Shown: positions 51,150 to 58,704, numbered from the stretch's first letter. The stretch: 64,000 bases of DNA from UBA12068 sp964452415 (GCA_964452415.1 CAYVME010000001.1:8128-72127), one strand, 5' to 3'. Numbers and translations are program-made. The notes: generated by a model not told the origin, from the letters alone.

Positions 51150-51644
51150 TTATTTGATTGAAACAATCATGTCTTCAACCAGTTTCTTGTCTTTATCATT
51201 GTCCAGTTTCTCATTGATAATTTTTTCGGTCACAGTGAGAATCAATCCTGAGATTTCACCTTTGATTTCTCCCATTATTTTCTCCCTTTCTTGTTCAATC
51301 TTTTTCTGAGTGTTCGCCATAATGTTGGCAGCTTCCTGCTTTGTGGTTTCAATAATTTGAGCTTTTCCACTTTCTGCAATTTCCTGAGCTTTTTTTATGA
51401 TTTCTTGAGCCTCTTTTTTAGCTTCAGCAAGAACAAGTTTTTCCTTTTCTTCAATTTGCACCAATTTCTTCCCGGCCTCATTGGCATTGCTGATTCCTTT
51501 TTCAATCTTTTCCTGTCTTTCATCAAGCACCTTCATGATTGGACCATAGGCAAATTTATAGATCACAAAAACAAGCACACCAAAATTTATCAACTGCGCT
51601 AAAAGAATTTTAACATTAAGACCCAGGGCATTTATCAATTCCAT
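51150..51644 (-). CDS. atpF: ATP synthase Fo b subunit, second module
   Basis: 164 residues: one N-terminal membrane helix (VKILLAQLINFGVLVFVIYKFAYGPIMKVLDERQEKI) and a long charged coiled coil. It is clearly paralogous to the b subunit at 53179-53667 (shared FAYGP and ERxxKIEKGI segments). Located directly upstream of atpH, in a module of Z-a-c-b with a sodium-type c subunit. Peripheral stalk. Confidence 0.94.
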   Translation of the reverse strand: MELINALGLNVKILLAQLINFGVLVFVIYKFAYGPIMKVLDERQEKIEKGISNANEAGKKLVQIEEKEKLVLAEAKKEAQEIIKKAQEIAESGKAQIIETTKQEAANIMANTQKKIEQEREKIMGEIKGEISGLILTVTEKIINEKLDNDKDKKLVEDMIVSIK

Positions 51645-51710
51645 ATAAATTATTTGAATTTAAAAATCACAAGGATCCAGCCCTCGAAAGAGCTGAACTA
51701 CTCGCATCTT

Positions 51711-51935
51711 TTAAGCAAAAAGAATTATAAGAGCAACCACCAATGCATAGATACCTGTTGATTCAGTGATAGCCATCGCCACAAACATAATAGGTGTGAT
51801 TTTTCCACTAGCTTCAGGATTTCTCCCAATTGCTTCAAGCGCTTTTGAAGCTGCAATACCTTCACCGATAGCTGGTCCAATAGCCCCAAGGCCAATAGCC
51901 AAACCCGCTGCCAAAAATCTTAGTCCTTCGTCCAT
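51711..51935 (-). CDS. atpE: ATP synthase Fo c subunit with sodium-type binding signature, second module
   Basis: 74 residues, two helices with RNPE in the loop (R38-E41). Helix 1 contains GPAIGEG, where Glu25 occupies the position of Gln32 in the Ilyobacter tartaricus ring. Helix 2 is AITESTGIYALV: Glu58, Ser59, Thr60 and Tyr63 correspond to Glu65, Ser66, Thr67 and Tyr70 of sodium rings. Two carboxylates at these positions are known from Fusobacterium nucleatum's sodium-driven ring. The other c subunit in this locus lacks these residues. Ion preference is inferred. Confidence 0.93.
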   Translation of the reverse strand: MDEGLRFLAAGLAIGLGAIGPAIGEGIAASKALEAIGRNPEASGKITPIMFVAMAITESTGIYALVVALIILFA

Positions 51936-51979
51936 GTTTTTTTATTGTTACTTATTAACTTATTAAAAAATTTAACCAC

Positions 51980-52741
51980 CTATATTGATGCTGCTTCCAC
52001 CATTTCATCTTCTTCAACCTCAGCAGCCAGATTTATGAACACCACAGTCAGAACCGAAAATACAAACGCCTGCACCAATGCTCCCAACAATCCCAAAAAC
52101 AAAAACGGCAATGGGACAATGAAAGGAGCCAACGCAAGCATTACAGCACCCAAAACCTCTCCGGCAAAAATATTTCCAAACAAACGGAATGAGAGCGAGA
52201 TAACCTTCGCAAATTCACCAATGATATCCATTAGTCCCAAAAAGAAACTGAGTGGACTTTTGAAATTTATAAATTTTCCAACATATCCAAATGGTCCGTG
52301 CACAAATATGGCGACAATCTGTATTGTTATTGCTGTTACAAGTGTCATGACAAGCACCATTCCATAGTCGGCCATCACAGCTCTGAAAACTGCAACATCG
52401 TGACCCTCACGAAGCAATGTCACAGCAGATTGACCCGGAATAAAAGAGATCAGATTTGCCACCAAGATAAAAACAAACATCGTGAAAGCAAGTGGGAAAA
52501 TTTTCTTGGTCTTTTTCTCTGATCCCATTATTGAAAGGATAAACTTGTAAGCCTCCTCCATCAACATTTCAATAAAATTTTGAAGTTTTCCTGGCTTGTC
52601 CTTGCTCAAATTTTTATTGGCAATAAAAATAATTGCCATAATAAAAAAACTGATACCAAAAGAACCTATGAGCGTGTTAGTCACAGGAAAAGAACCTATA
52701 TTAAACAATACATCTGGAGCTAGTGATATGTCGAGCTTCAT
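51980..52741 (-). CDS. atpB: ATP synthase Fo a subunit, second module
   Basis: 253 residues, about five to six helices. The essential Arg is in VISLSFRLFGNIFAGEV, and the last helix has ALVQAFVFSVLTVVFI. The second-helix motif usual in proton-type a subunits (P-x-R-x-x-T-A-D-L-N) is altered to VFRAVMADYGMVLV. It is divergent from the first copy (54798-55655) except around the Arg. A C-terminal acidic tail ends EMVEAASI. It pairs with the sodium-type c subunit. Confidence 0.94.
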   Translation of the reverse strand: MKLDISLAPDVLFNIGSFPVTNTLIGSFGISFFIMAIIFIANKNLSKDKPGKLQNFIEMLMEEAYKFILSIMGSEKKTKKIFPLAFTMFVFILVANLISFIPGQSAVTLLREGHDVAVFRAVMADYGMVLVMTLVTAITIQIVAIFVHGPFGYVGKFINFKSPLSFFLGLMDIIGEFAKVISLSFRLFGNIFAGEVLGAVMLALAPFIVPLPFLFLGLLGALVQAFVFSVLTVVFINLAAEVEEDEMVEAASI

Positions 52742-52771
52742 ATTGGTAACACTAATGTTTTCTTTTTAATG

Positions 52772-53062
52772 TCATTTTTGCAAATTCTTCAACTTCAATT
52801 TTTCTTCCTTTTCTTTTTTCTTCTCCAATCCATATTGCTCCATCATGACATTCAATTTTCTAACCTTTTTGAACAATAAGATATTTGTGAGAAAAAAAGC
52901 CAAACCCAATCCGACAAATTTATACAAAAGTCTTGTTCCTGAAGCCTTGTCCACGGCATGTCCAATTAGCAAAAAAATAACAAGCGGTCCCAAGATGGAA
53001 GCGCTCGTATAGGCAGCCATGCCCAATACCAACTGTTTCATGTTTTTTTCGTCTTTTTCCAT
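52772..53062 (-). CDS. AtpZ/AtpI-like Fo accessory protein, second module
   Basis: 96 residues, two membrane helices (ASILGPLVIFLLIGHAVDKASG and FVGLGLAFFLTNILLFKKV). The G-x-x-x-D between the helices (GHAVDK) matches the AtpZ/AtpI (ATPase_gene1) family, whose members help assemble the c ring or supply magnesium/calcium. The C-terminus is a Lys/Glu-rich helix. Starts the second Fo module, 31 bp before atpB. Confidence 0.85.
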   Translation of the reverse strand: MEKDEKNMKQLVLGMAAYTSASILGPLVIFLLIGHAVDKASGTRLLYKFVGLGLAFFLTNILLFKKVRKLNVMMEQYGLEKKKEKEEKLKLKNLQK

Positions 53063-53178
53063 AGAGAAGTTTCAAGAGCCATCTAATATCTTACGCTTCA
53101 AAGTCAGATGTGTCAATAAGCCCAAAAATAAAGGCTTTCTGAAGGTATTATTCACCCCAAATAAGCACACGAAACAAA

Positions 53179-53667
53179 TTATTGAATCGACTTTGCAATC
53201 AATTCAGCATCTTTTTTGGCGTCAATTTTTTCATCAATCAACTTGCCTGTTGCAGCCACCACCAAGTCCGCAATTTCACCTTTCACTTCTTGCATCATCT
53301 TGCTTTTTTCATGTTCAATTTTCTTGATGCCGTCTGTCAAAATTCTTTCTGCTTGAGATTTTGCCTCGACAATAATTTCCTCCTTATTCTTCATTGCAAC
53401 ACCCTCAGCTTTTGAAACAATTTCCTGAGCAGCTTTTCTTGCTTCCACCAGAACTTCTTTTTCTTTCTGCGTTATCTCTTCCAGTTTTTTTCCTGCTTTT
53501 TCAGCATCCTTAATTCCTTTCTCAATTTTTGCAGTTCTCTCGTTCATCATTTTCAACATTGGACCATAAGCAAATTGCTTGAGCACAAAAAGCACAATTC
53601 CGAAGTTCACCAGTTGAGCAATGATCAGTTTCCAGTCAATGTGAAATGTAGATATTAATTCGTTCAT
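53179..53667 (-). CDS. atpF: ATP synthase Fo b subunit, first module
   Basis: 162 residues. Membrane helix WKLIIAQLVNFGIVLFVLKQFAYGPMLKMMNERTAKIEKGI followed by a long coiled coil rich in Lys/Glu. Paralogous to 51150-51644. The gap to the upstream c gene (53668-53872) contains two inverted heptad arrays, and 117 bp separates it from the second module. Confidence 0.94.
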   Translation of the reverse strand: MNELISTFHIDWKLIIAQLVNFGIVLFVLKQFAYGPMLKMMNERTAKIEKGIKDAEKAGKKLEEITQKEKEVLVEARKAAQEIVSKAEGVAMKNKEEIIVEAKSQAERILTDGIKKIEHEKSKMMQEVKGEIADLVVAATGKLIDEKIDAKKDAELIAKSIQ

Positions 53668-53722
53668 AAATGTATTTAAATAATAATTGAATCTAGAATT
53701 ATATATTATCCAACAAACACGA

Positions 53723-53805
53723 AGTCATCAGCAATCAGTAATCGGTCATCTTTTTTAAATTCGTAAACCTTGAATTTGATGACTGATGACTAGTGACTGA
53801 TTACT
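53723..53805. repeat. Inverted pair of heptad arrays
   Basis: Left arm 53723-53750: AGTCATC, AGCAATC, AGTAATC, GGTCATC. Right arm 53778-53805: GATGACT, GATGACT, AGTGACT, GATTACT, reverse complements of the left-arm words. A 27-bp spacer lies between. Located between c and b genes of the first Fo module. Confidence 0.85.
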
Positions 53806-53872
53806 TTTTCAATATTCTCATCTCGACTCCCTATTTCTAGGAAGCCAAATGAAAATACTACGGTTTGCAATA

Positions 53873-54094
53873 CTACTTGATTGAGAATGCAATAACCAAA
53901 GCGTAAATTGCAATAGCTTCAGTGAAAGCTGCCATCAAAAGCATTGGCACGAAAAGCTTCGAAGCTGATTCTGGGTTTCGCCCAATTGATTCCATTGCTT
54001 TTGCTCCAATCATACCGATACCAATACCAGTTCCGATTGAACCAAGTCCGATTGCCAAAGCCTTGGCGATCATTACGAGTCCTGCTGATTCCAT
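53873..54094 (-). CDS. atpE: ATP synthase Fo c subunit with proton-type signature, first module
   Basis: 73 residues, two helices, loop RNPE (R39-E42). Helix 1 has GTGIGIG: Ile26 replaces the Glu/Gln needed for sodium. Helix 2 has AFTEAIAIYALVIAF: ion-carrying Glu59 is followed by Ala60, not Ser/Thr. This is a typical proton-type site. It is separated from its a subunit by a 703-bp insert with a plus-strand gene, and has its own promoter (54214-54241). Confidence 0.94.
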   Translation of the reverse strand: MESAGLVMIAKALAIGLGSIGTGIGIGMIGAKAMESIGRNPESASKLFVPMLLMAAFTEAIAIYALVIAFSIK

Positions 54095-54213
54095 ACTCTT
54101 TTTGTGCTCACATCATCCATACTTTCTCTCTCTATGGGGAAAATGAATCATGCAAACAAAATTAAATTAATTACTGCTAAATTCTTAAATTGTCATATTG
54201 CTTTTCTTGGCTA

Positions 54214-54241
54214 ATTATAGCCTTTTCTAGCAATTTGGCAA
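54214..54241 (-). promoter_or_regulatory. Promoter for the c-b genes of the first Fo module
   Basis: Minus strand TTGCCA, 16 bp, TATAAT. It lies beyond the plus-strand gene that interrupts the operon and would restore transcription of atpE. Confidence 0.6.
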
Positions 54242-54259
54242 TTTATCGGTTCAGCACAC

Positions 54260-54288
54260 TTGACTTTTTGGTAATTTGGGTGTATACT
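54260..54288 (+). promoter_or_regulatory. Promoter of the plus-strand 85-residue protein gene
   Basis: TTGACT, 17 bp, TATACT. The spacer ends in AATTTGGGTG, nearly the same as in the promoter at 61435-61463 (AATTTAGGTG). Confidence 0.85.
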
Positions 54289-54343
54289 ATACGGTTGTAA
54301 TGGTTTATCAAATCTGCAACAAAATTTCTTAATGGAGGTCACC

Positions 54344-54601
54344 ATGTTGGAATTCAGCTCATTGAAACATTCTGGTGCCAGGTTCAGAGTAGTAGGACTC
54401 GACAAAGTAGCTCAAAGGGATGTCATCCTGAAAAAACTATCCCATCCCATAAGATTCGTAATTCCTTTATTTAAAAAAGAGTCACCGTCTCTTAATGCTG
54501 GGATTATAACCGATATCGACTGCTGCGATATAAATGCAGTTGATGACAATGGGGTATTTTATGCAATTCCCCTGAACGCAACAATTGAGATTGTGGATTA
54601 A
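54344..54601 (+). CDS. Small 85-residue protein inserted in the ATP synthase operon
   Basis: Begins MLEFSSLKHSGARFRVVGLD at ATG 54344; GGAGGT (54335-54340) sits 3 nt before CACC-ATG spacing ideal for initiation, so the upstream ATG 54332, which overlaps this site, is not used. The centre, IRFVIPLFKKESPSLNAGIITDIDCCDINAVDDNGVFYAIPLNATIEI, looks like a beta-strand-rich domain. No family recognised. Own promoter and terminator; opposite to the surrounding genes. Confidence 0.7.
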   Translation: MLEFSSLKHSGARFRVVGLDKVAQRDVILKKLSHPIRFVIPLFKKESPSLNAGIITDIDCCDINAVDDNGVFYAIPLNATIEIVD

Positions 54602-54632
54602 ATTCGAGTCCATACCTCAAGATTCATCCATA

Positions 54633-54665
54633 AGCCGACACATTTATGTGCTCGGCTTTTTTATT
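54633..54665 (+). terminator. Terminator of the 85-residue protein gene
   Basis: AGCCGACACA and TGTGCTCGGCT (one bulge) followed by TTTTTTA. Confidence 0.92.
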
Positions 54666-54675
54666 TATCTTTTTT

Positions 54676-54767
54676 TCAAAGCTACTATCAAAATTTAATC
54701 CTGGATTCCGGATCTGCTGTCCGGAATGACAAAGTTTTAAACTCTGAATTGCATTTTTGAATTTTTT
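54676..54767 (+). repeat. Dispersed repeat, copy 2 (ATTCCGGATC...GTCCGGAAT)
   Basis: CTACTATCAAAATTTAATC, CTGGATTCCGGATC, GTCCGGAATGACA, then AAACTCTGAATT...TTTTTGAATTTT. The same order of blocks as 48040-48128. Confidence 0.8.
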
Positions 54768-54797
54768 GCTTTCAACTTTCGACTTTATGGACTATTT

Positions 54798-55655
54798 TTA
54801 ATGTTCCTCTGCGGTTGTCGCTATTGAAATAAACGCCAGAGTCAAAATCGCAAAAACCAAGGCCTGAACAATTCCCACAATCAATTCCATAAACATGAAT
54901 GGGAGTGGAAGCAAGAATGCGGAAATTGACATCATGGAAGCCAGCAAAACTTCACCCGCAAAAATGTTTCCGAAAAGTCGAAGGCTTAGCGAGGCAATCT
55001 TGGCAACTTCCCCGATAATTTCAATCAAGCCCACAAAAATTTTGATTGGGTTGACCATCAAAATCATTGGATCCTTTTTGATTTTTTTCGGAATCGCAAT
55101 AATCGCCTTGATGTTCACAAACTTATTGAAATGATTCCAAACTCCGATTGAGATGACTCCGAGCACATGCGAAAGCACCACCGAAAAAAGTCCAATTGCC
55201 AAAGTCGTGTTGAGGTCTGCGGTTGCTCCACGAAAAAGTGGCACAAAAACTTTTCCATGCTCTCCAGTTTCCACAAACCCAATTGTTCCGACACCAGGTA
55301 GAAGCCCCATCCAGTTGCTCATCAAAACAAAAAGAAATAACGCAAGAATTATAGGTAAAAATTTCAAAGTTTTCTTGCGATCATTTGTTACACTATCAGC
55401 CATCACAAGAGCTTGCTCCAAAATTATTTCAAAAAAATTGTGAAGTCCTTTCGGCACACTTTTTGTTGATTTTTTTGCTTTTTTTCCAGACACAACAAAA
55501 AATGTCACCAAAACAGCAACTGTGATCCAACTCATAATCAAAGAGTTTGTAATGTTGAAATTTCCCACATGCAAAATCGGCTCAGCAAAAAGAGTCGATT
55601 CGTGAGAAATTTCAGTCGATTCAGTATTCCTTATTTGTTCAACTGTCTGAGACAT
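54798..55655 (-). CDS. atpB: ATP synthase Fo a subunit, first module
   Basis: 285 residues. The proton-type motif FRGATADLNTTLAIGL is intact, followed by the essential Arg in IASLSLRLFGNIFAGEV and the last helix GIVQALVFAILTLAFI. About six helices; a 30-residue polar N-terminus. The c gene that belongs to it is displaced by 703 bp. The upstream AtpZ-like gene is 86 bp away. Confidence 0.96.
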   Translation of the reverse strand: MSQTVEQIRNTESTEISHESTLFAEPILHVGNFNITNSLIMSWITVAVLVTFFVVSGKKAKKSTKSVPKGLHNFFEIILEQALVMADSVTNDRKKTLKFLPIILALFLFVLMSNWMGLLPGVGTIGFVETGEHGKVFVPLFRGATADLNTTLAIGLFSVVLSHVLGVISIGVWNHFNKFVNIKAIIAIPKKIKKDPMILMVNPIKIFVGLIEIIGEVAKIASLSLRLFGNIFAGEVLLASMMSISAFLLPLPFMFMELIVGIVQALVFAILTLAFISIATTAEEH

Positions 55656-55741
55656 ATTTTATATAATAACCAAGATACAAGATACAAACATCAAACAATA
55701 CCCAAGCACCAATATTCAAAATATTTTTTGAGATTTGAAAT

Positions 55742-56035
55742 TTATTTGATTATTGTTTCTTGTTTTTTGTTTCTTCTGCTTCTCCGGAAGNNNNNNNNNN
55801 TCATTTCTTTTAATCCAATTCTAACAATCATCACTATCGAAAAAACAAATGTAGCAGCAATGCTTGCGAGGAATAGCCAGGGTTCAGTGCCAAATGTTCG
55901 ATCCAAAAATTTTCCAAAAAAGATTGAAATGATTATTGGAAAGACAATCCAGGAGCTCAATCTTACAAATAATTGCAAACCAGAACTCCACCAAACTTTG
56001 GATTCATTTTTTTTGTAATTTTCATCGATCATCAT
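55742..56035 (-). CDS. AtpZ/AtpI-like protein, first module, interrupted by an assembly gap
   Basis: From ATG 56035 (MMIDENYKKNESKVWW). Two helices: SSWIVFPIIISIFFGKFLD and LFLASIAATFVFSIVMIVRIGL, with a GKFLDRTFG turn of the ATPase_gene1 family. Near the C-terminus ten N at 55791-55800 hide a few codons; the frame is open on both sides, but gap size is nominal, so the tail is uncertain. It heads the ATP synthase operon. Confidence 0.75.
   Translation of the reverse strand: MMIDENYKKNESKVWWSSGLQLFVRLSSWIVFPIIISIFFGKFLDRTFGTEPWLFLASIAATFVFSIVMIVRIGLKEMXXXXFRRSRRNKKQETIIK
55791..55800. other. Assembly gap (10 N)
   Basis: Unknown bases within the C-terminal codons of the first AtpZ-like gene; true length unknown. 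Confidence 1.
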
Positions 56036-56056
56036 TTTTAATTTATAACATCTTCT

Positions 56057-56085
56057 ATTATCCCCCCGAATTTGGCTTGAGTCAA
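56057..56085 (-). promoter_or_regulatory. Promoter of the ATP synthase operon
   Basis: Minus strand TTGACT, 17 bp, GATAAT. It is back to back with the plus-strand promoter at 56103. Confidence 0.8.
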
Positions 56086-56102
56086 GCAAATTTAGACACC
56101 TA

Positions 56103-56131
56103 TTGACTTTTACCATTTTATATGATATAAT
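56103..56131 (+). promoter_or_regulatory. Promoter of a short plus-strand transcript
   Basis: TTGACT, 17 bp, TATAAT, close to the sigma-70 consensus. The transcript (about 56138-56344) ends in a strong terminator. Confidence 0.88.
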
Positions 56132-56182
56132 AGAGATATTAAGATAGTTTAGGTGTGATTAAGTTTGTCGGTGGAGGCTGAC

Positions 56183-56269
56183 ATGCCAATACAACCAAGA
56201 CAAATTAATCAGTGCATGGTGATTAGCTGTCATGCTAACACTGCGATGATAAATGCACCCCTTTCCTAG
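56183..56269 (+). CDS. Possible 28-residue peptide
   Basis: ATG 56183 follows GGAGG with a 6-nt gap and the frame ends TAG at 56267-56269. Product MPIQPRQINQ...NAPLS contains two Cys and two His-type residues but no recognisable domain. The ribosome site is strong but may be hidden in a hairpin loop. Translation is uncertain. Confidence 0.4.
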   Translation: MPIQPRQINQCMVISCHANTAMINAPLS

Positions 56270-56307
56270 GGACCTCAATCCGAACAATGGATTGATCATC
56301 AAAAAAA

Positions 56308-56344
56308 GAGCCACCCGCAAGAAACTTGCGCAGTGGCCTTTTTA
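56308..56344 (+). terminator. Terminator of the short plus-strand transcript
   Basis: GCCAC and GTGGC flank an inner CGCAAG/CTTGCG stem, followed by CTTTTTATTT. On the minus strand it lies before the tatD stop (56370). Confidence 0.9.
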
Positions 56345-56369
56345 TTTGCATACAAATAGAAAGGAAGGA

Positions 56370-57203
56370 TCATTTCAACAATATTAATTTCGCATTTCGA
56401 GAAGTTTGATCGGCAACTTCCTCAATTGAAACACCCTTAACATCTGCAATTTTTTGTGCAACCTCTTTTACAAAAAGTGGTTCATTTCGGATTCCCCTTT
56501 CAAGAGGACGCGGAGTTAGATATGGACAATCTGTTTCAATGACAATATTTTTAAGGTCAACTTCTTTAATCAATCGGTCGTAACTTTCACCATAAGTTAT
56601 GATGCCATTTAGTCCAATTACATATCCCAACTCAATGAATTTGTTGGCGGTTTTGTATGATCCAATAAAACTGTGAACGATCCCCTTTTTAATCACTGGG
56701 TATTTTTGCAGAATTTCCAGCAAGTCATCGTAGCCATCCCAACAATGAAGCATGATGGGCTTCTCAACAAAATTTGCCAATTCTATAAATTGAATCAGAG
56801 TTTCCTTTTGCAAATTTTTCAAAAATTCTTCATCGTCACCTTCTTCAAAATGATGATAGTCCAAACCAATCTCGCCAATAGCCACAACTTTCTCATCCTT
56901 GGCCAATTCCAGATATTTTTCATATTCAAAAGTTTCCCCCACTGTTGGGATTTCTTCTTCGGTCAGCTCTTCTGGGTCATGATGTGTAAACTTGCCTTTT
57001 TTCAGGTGCACAGGATGGATTCCCACTGCAGCGTAAATTCCAGTCTCAAATTTGTGAGCATATTCCACCGCGCGTTTGCTGGTCGAAAATTGTGAACCAA
57101 CATTAACCACATTCATGCCACCCTCAAGACAACGACGCAGAATTTCTTCTCCGTCGTCTTTATACGCATTGAAATTTACATGTGCATGAGTATCAAAAAG
57201 CAT
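56370..57203 (-). CDS. TatD-family metal-dependent hydrolase
   Basis: 277 residues. LFDTHAHVNF carries the HxH ligands; the Glu ligand is in AIGEIGLDYHHF; further ligands in IMLHCWDG and HSFIGS; the last Asp is in VIETDCPYLTPRP. TIM-barrel DNase/exonuclease family (TatD/YcfH). An acidic insertion (HHDPEELTEEEIPTVGETFEYE) is present near residue 80. The start overlaps the metG stop (TAATG at 57203), so the two are translationally coupled, as in many bacteria. Confidence 0.94.
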   Translation of the reverse strand: MLFDTHAHVNFNAYKDDGEEILRRCLEGGMNVVNVGSQFSTSKRAVEYAHKFETGIYAAVGIHPVHLKKGKFTHHDPEELTEEEIPTVGETFEYEKYLELAKDEKVVAIGEIGLDYHHFEEGDDEEFLKNLQKETLIQFIELANFVEKPIMLHCWDGYDDLLEILQKYPVIKKGIVHSFIGSYKTANKFIELGYVIGLNGIITYGESYDRLIKEVDLKNIVIETDCPYLTPRPLERGIRNEPLFVKEVAQKIADVKGVSIEEVADQTSRNAKLILLK

Positions 57204-58636
57204 TATTTTATTCTTTGGAATAATGGCTCTGCAACTTTTGTTTCGAGAGCCTTTTTTATTTTCTCAGAAGTTTCAGGCATGAATATTGAAATCTTTTGGG
57301 ATATAACATTTAATCCTCCTATTAAAAAATCCATGTCGAAGTGAAATTTCTCTTTGTCATTCTTAGCAGATTCCCACGGCTTATTATCTTCAATATATTT
57401 ATTATATGAAAATATATCAATTTGAATTAAATCTAAAACCTGTTCAAACTCAAACTTATTCAATAATTCCGTTTCGATCTTACCATAACCTAATGGATTT
57501 TTATAGGTTGGCAAATCAAAAATTTCATCGGTTGAGCCATACAATTTGACCACTCTACTTACTAAATTACCAAGCCCGTTTGCCAAATCTGAATTATATC
57601 TTCCAATCATTCTTTCCCAGGTTAAATCCTTATCCTCTCCAAAATTCCCACCTCGCAAAAGCAAGTATCTCGTGCCATCAATACCGAATTTTTCTACCAT
57701 TTCAGCAGGGCTGATCACATTTCCCGTGCTCTTGCTCATTTTTTGTCCATCAACAGTAATAAAGCCATTGATAAAGATTTGTTTTGAAGGCTGGATCTGG
57801 GCAGACATAAGCATTGATTGCCACATCGCTGATTGAAAACGCAAATTGTCCTTGCCGGCAATCTGAACGCCTGGCCAAAATGCATCAAATTTTTCCATAT
57901 CACTTGGCCAACCCAAAGTTGAAATATAATTAATCAAAGCATCAAACCAAACATAGATAATCTGCTCTTCATCACCTGGAACCTCAATCCCCCATGGCAT
58001 CTTTGTTTTGAGACGGGAAATTGAAAAATCTTCCAAGCCACTTTCCACAAAATTTTTGATTTCTTTCAGGCGATGCTTTGGCAAAACAAATTCAGGATTT
58101 TTTTCATACAAATCCAAGAGTGGTTTTTGATATTTTGAAAAACGAAAAAAATAATTTTCTTCTTCAATAATTTCAATTTCCATGTTTGGATGATCACAGC
58201 ATTTTCCATTAACAAGATCGGAATCTGTTTTTTCAGATTCACAACCGACACAATATTTTGTCTTGTAACTTTTTTTGTAAATATCACCATTGTCCTGACA
58301 TCTTTTCCAAAATTCTTTTGCGGCCTCAACATGATGAGTGTCGGTGGTGCGAATGAAATTATCATAGCTGATATTCAAAATCTCTTTCAAACTTTTGAAG
58401 TTTTCTGCTTGCTGATCAACATAATCCTGAACTTCCATTCCAAGCTCCCCGGCTTTGCGAAAAAGTTTCAAACCATGCTCGTCCGTGCCAGTGTTGAAAA
58501 AAACATTTTCACTGCCAAGCTCCAACCTCTTGAACCTGGCAAGGACATCAGCTTCAATAATCTCCAAAGCAAAACCAGCATGTGGTTGAGCATTAACATA
58601 GGGCAAAGTAGTTGTAATGTAAAATTTATCTTTCAT
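57203..58636 (-). CDS. metG: Methionyl-tRNA synthetase
   Basis: 477 residues, class I. The HIGH-like motif is PHAGFALEI (in the usual position after YVNAQ), and the KMSKS motif is KMSKSTGN. The zinc knuckle reads YCVGCESEK...KCCDHP, so one pair of ligands looks altered. The C-terminal anticodon-binding helices end near residue 470 and there is no EMAPII/tRNA-binding extension. Short forms of this kind are common. Charges initiator and elongator tRNA-Met. Confidence 0.96.
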   Translation of the reverse strand: MKDKFYITTTLPYVNAQPHAGFALEIIEADVLARFKRLELGSENVFFNTGTDEHGLKLFRKAGELGMEVQDYVDQQAENFKSLKEILNISYDNFIRTTDTHHVEAAKEFWKRCQDNGDIYKKSYKTKYCVGCESEKTDSDLVNGKCCDHPNMEIEIIEEENYFFRFSKYQKPLLDLYEKNPEFVLPKHRLKEIKNFVESGLEDFSISRLKTKMPWGIEVPGDEEQIIYVWFDALINYISTLGWPSDMEKFDAFWPGVQIAGKDNLRFQSAMWQSMLMSAQIQPSKQIFINGFITVDGQKMSKSTGNVISPAEMVEKFGIDGTRYLLLRGGNFGEDKDLTWERMIGRYNSDLANGLGNLVSRVVKLYGSTDEIFDLPTYKNPLGYGKIETELLNKFEFEQVLDLIQIDIFSYNKYIEDNKPWESAKNDKEKFHFDMDFLIGGLNVISQKISIFMPETSEKIKKALETKVAEPLFQRIK

Positions 58637-58704
58637 AATTCATTTCTATCTTATAACCATTATTCAAATAGCAATTTGTAATTCTTTGACCAATACACAA
58701 TTCT

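Larger units (their letters stand above)
56138..56344 (+). ncRNA. Candidate small RNA of about 207 nt, possibly encoding a 28-residue peptide
   Basis: Bounded by a near-consensus promoter and a strong terminator. TGATTAAGTTTGTC pairs with GACAAATTAATCA (one bulge), holding a GGTGGAGG ribosome site in the loop; GTGATTAGC pairs with GCTAACAC. It could act as an RNA, as a messenger, or as both. Confidence 0.6.

Noticed and set aside
53723..53805. CRISPR array
   Set aside because: The units are 7 bp, contiguous and degenerate, without unique spacers of 25-40 bp and without cas genes.
54332..54601. ATG 54332 as start of the 85-residue gene
   Set aside because: This ATG overlaps the GGAGGT site that serves the ATG at 54344, so it cannot be the start used with that site.
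51150..55655. Assembly artefact duplicating the Fo genes
   Set aside because: The two copies of a, b and c differ widely in sequence and in key residues, so they are true paralogues; however, the N gap lies upstream and the order should still be confirmed by long reads.
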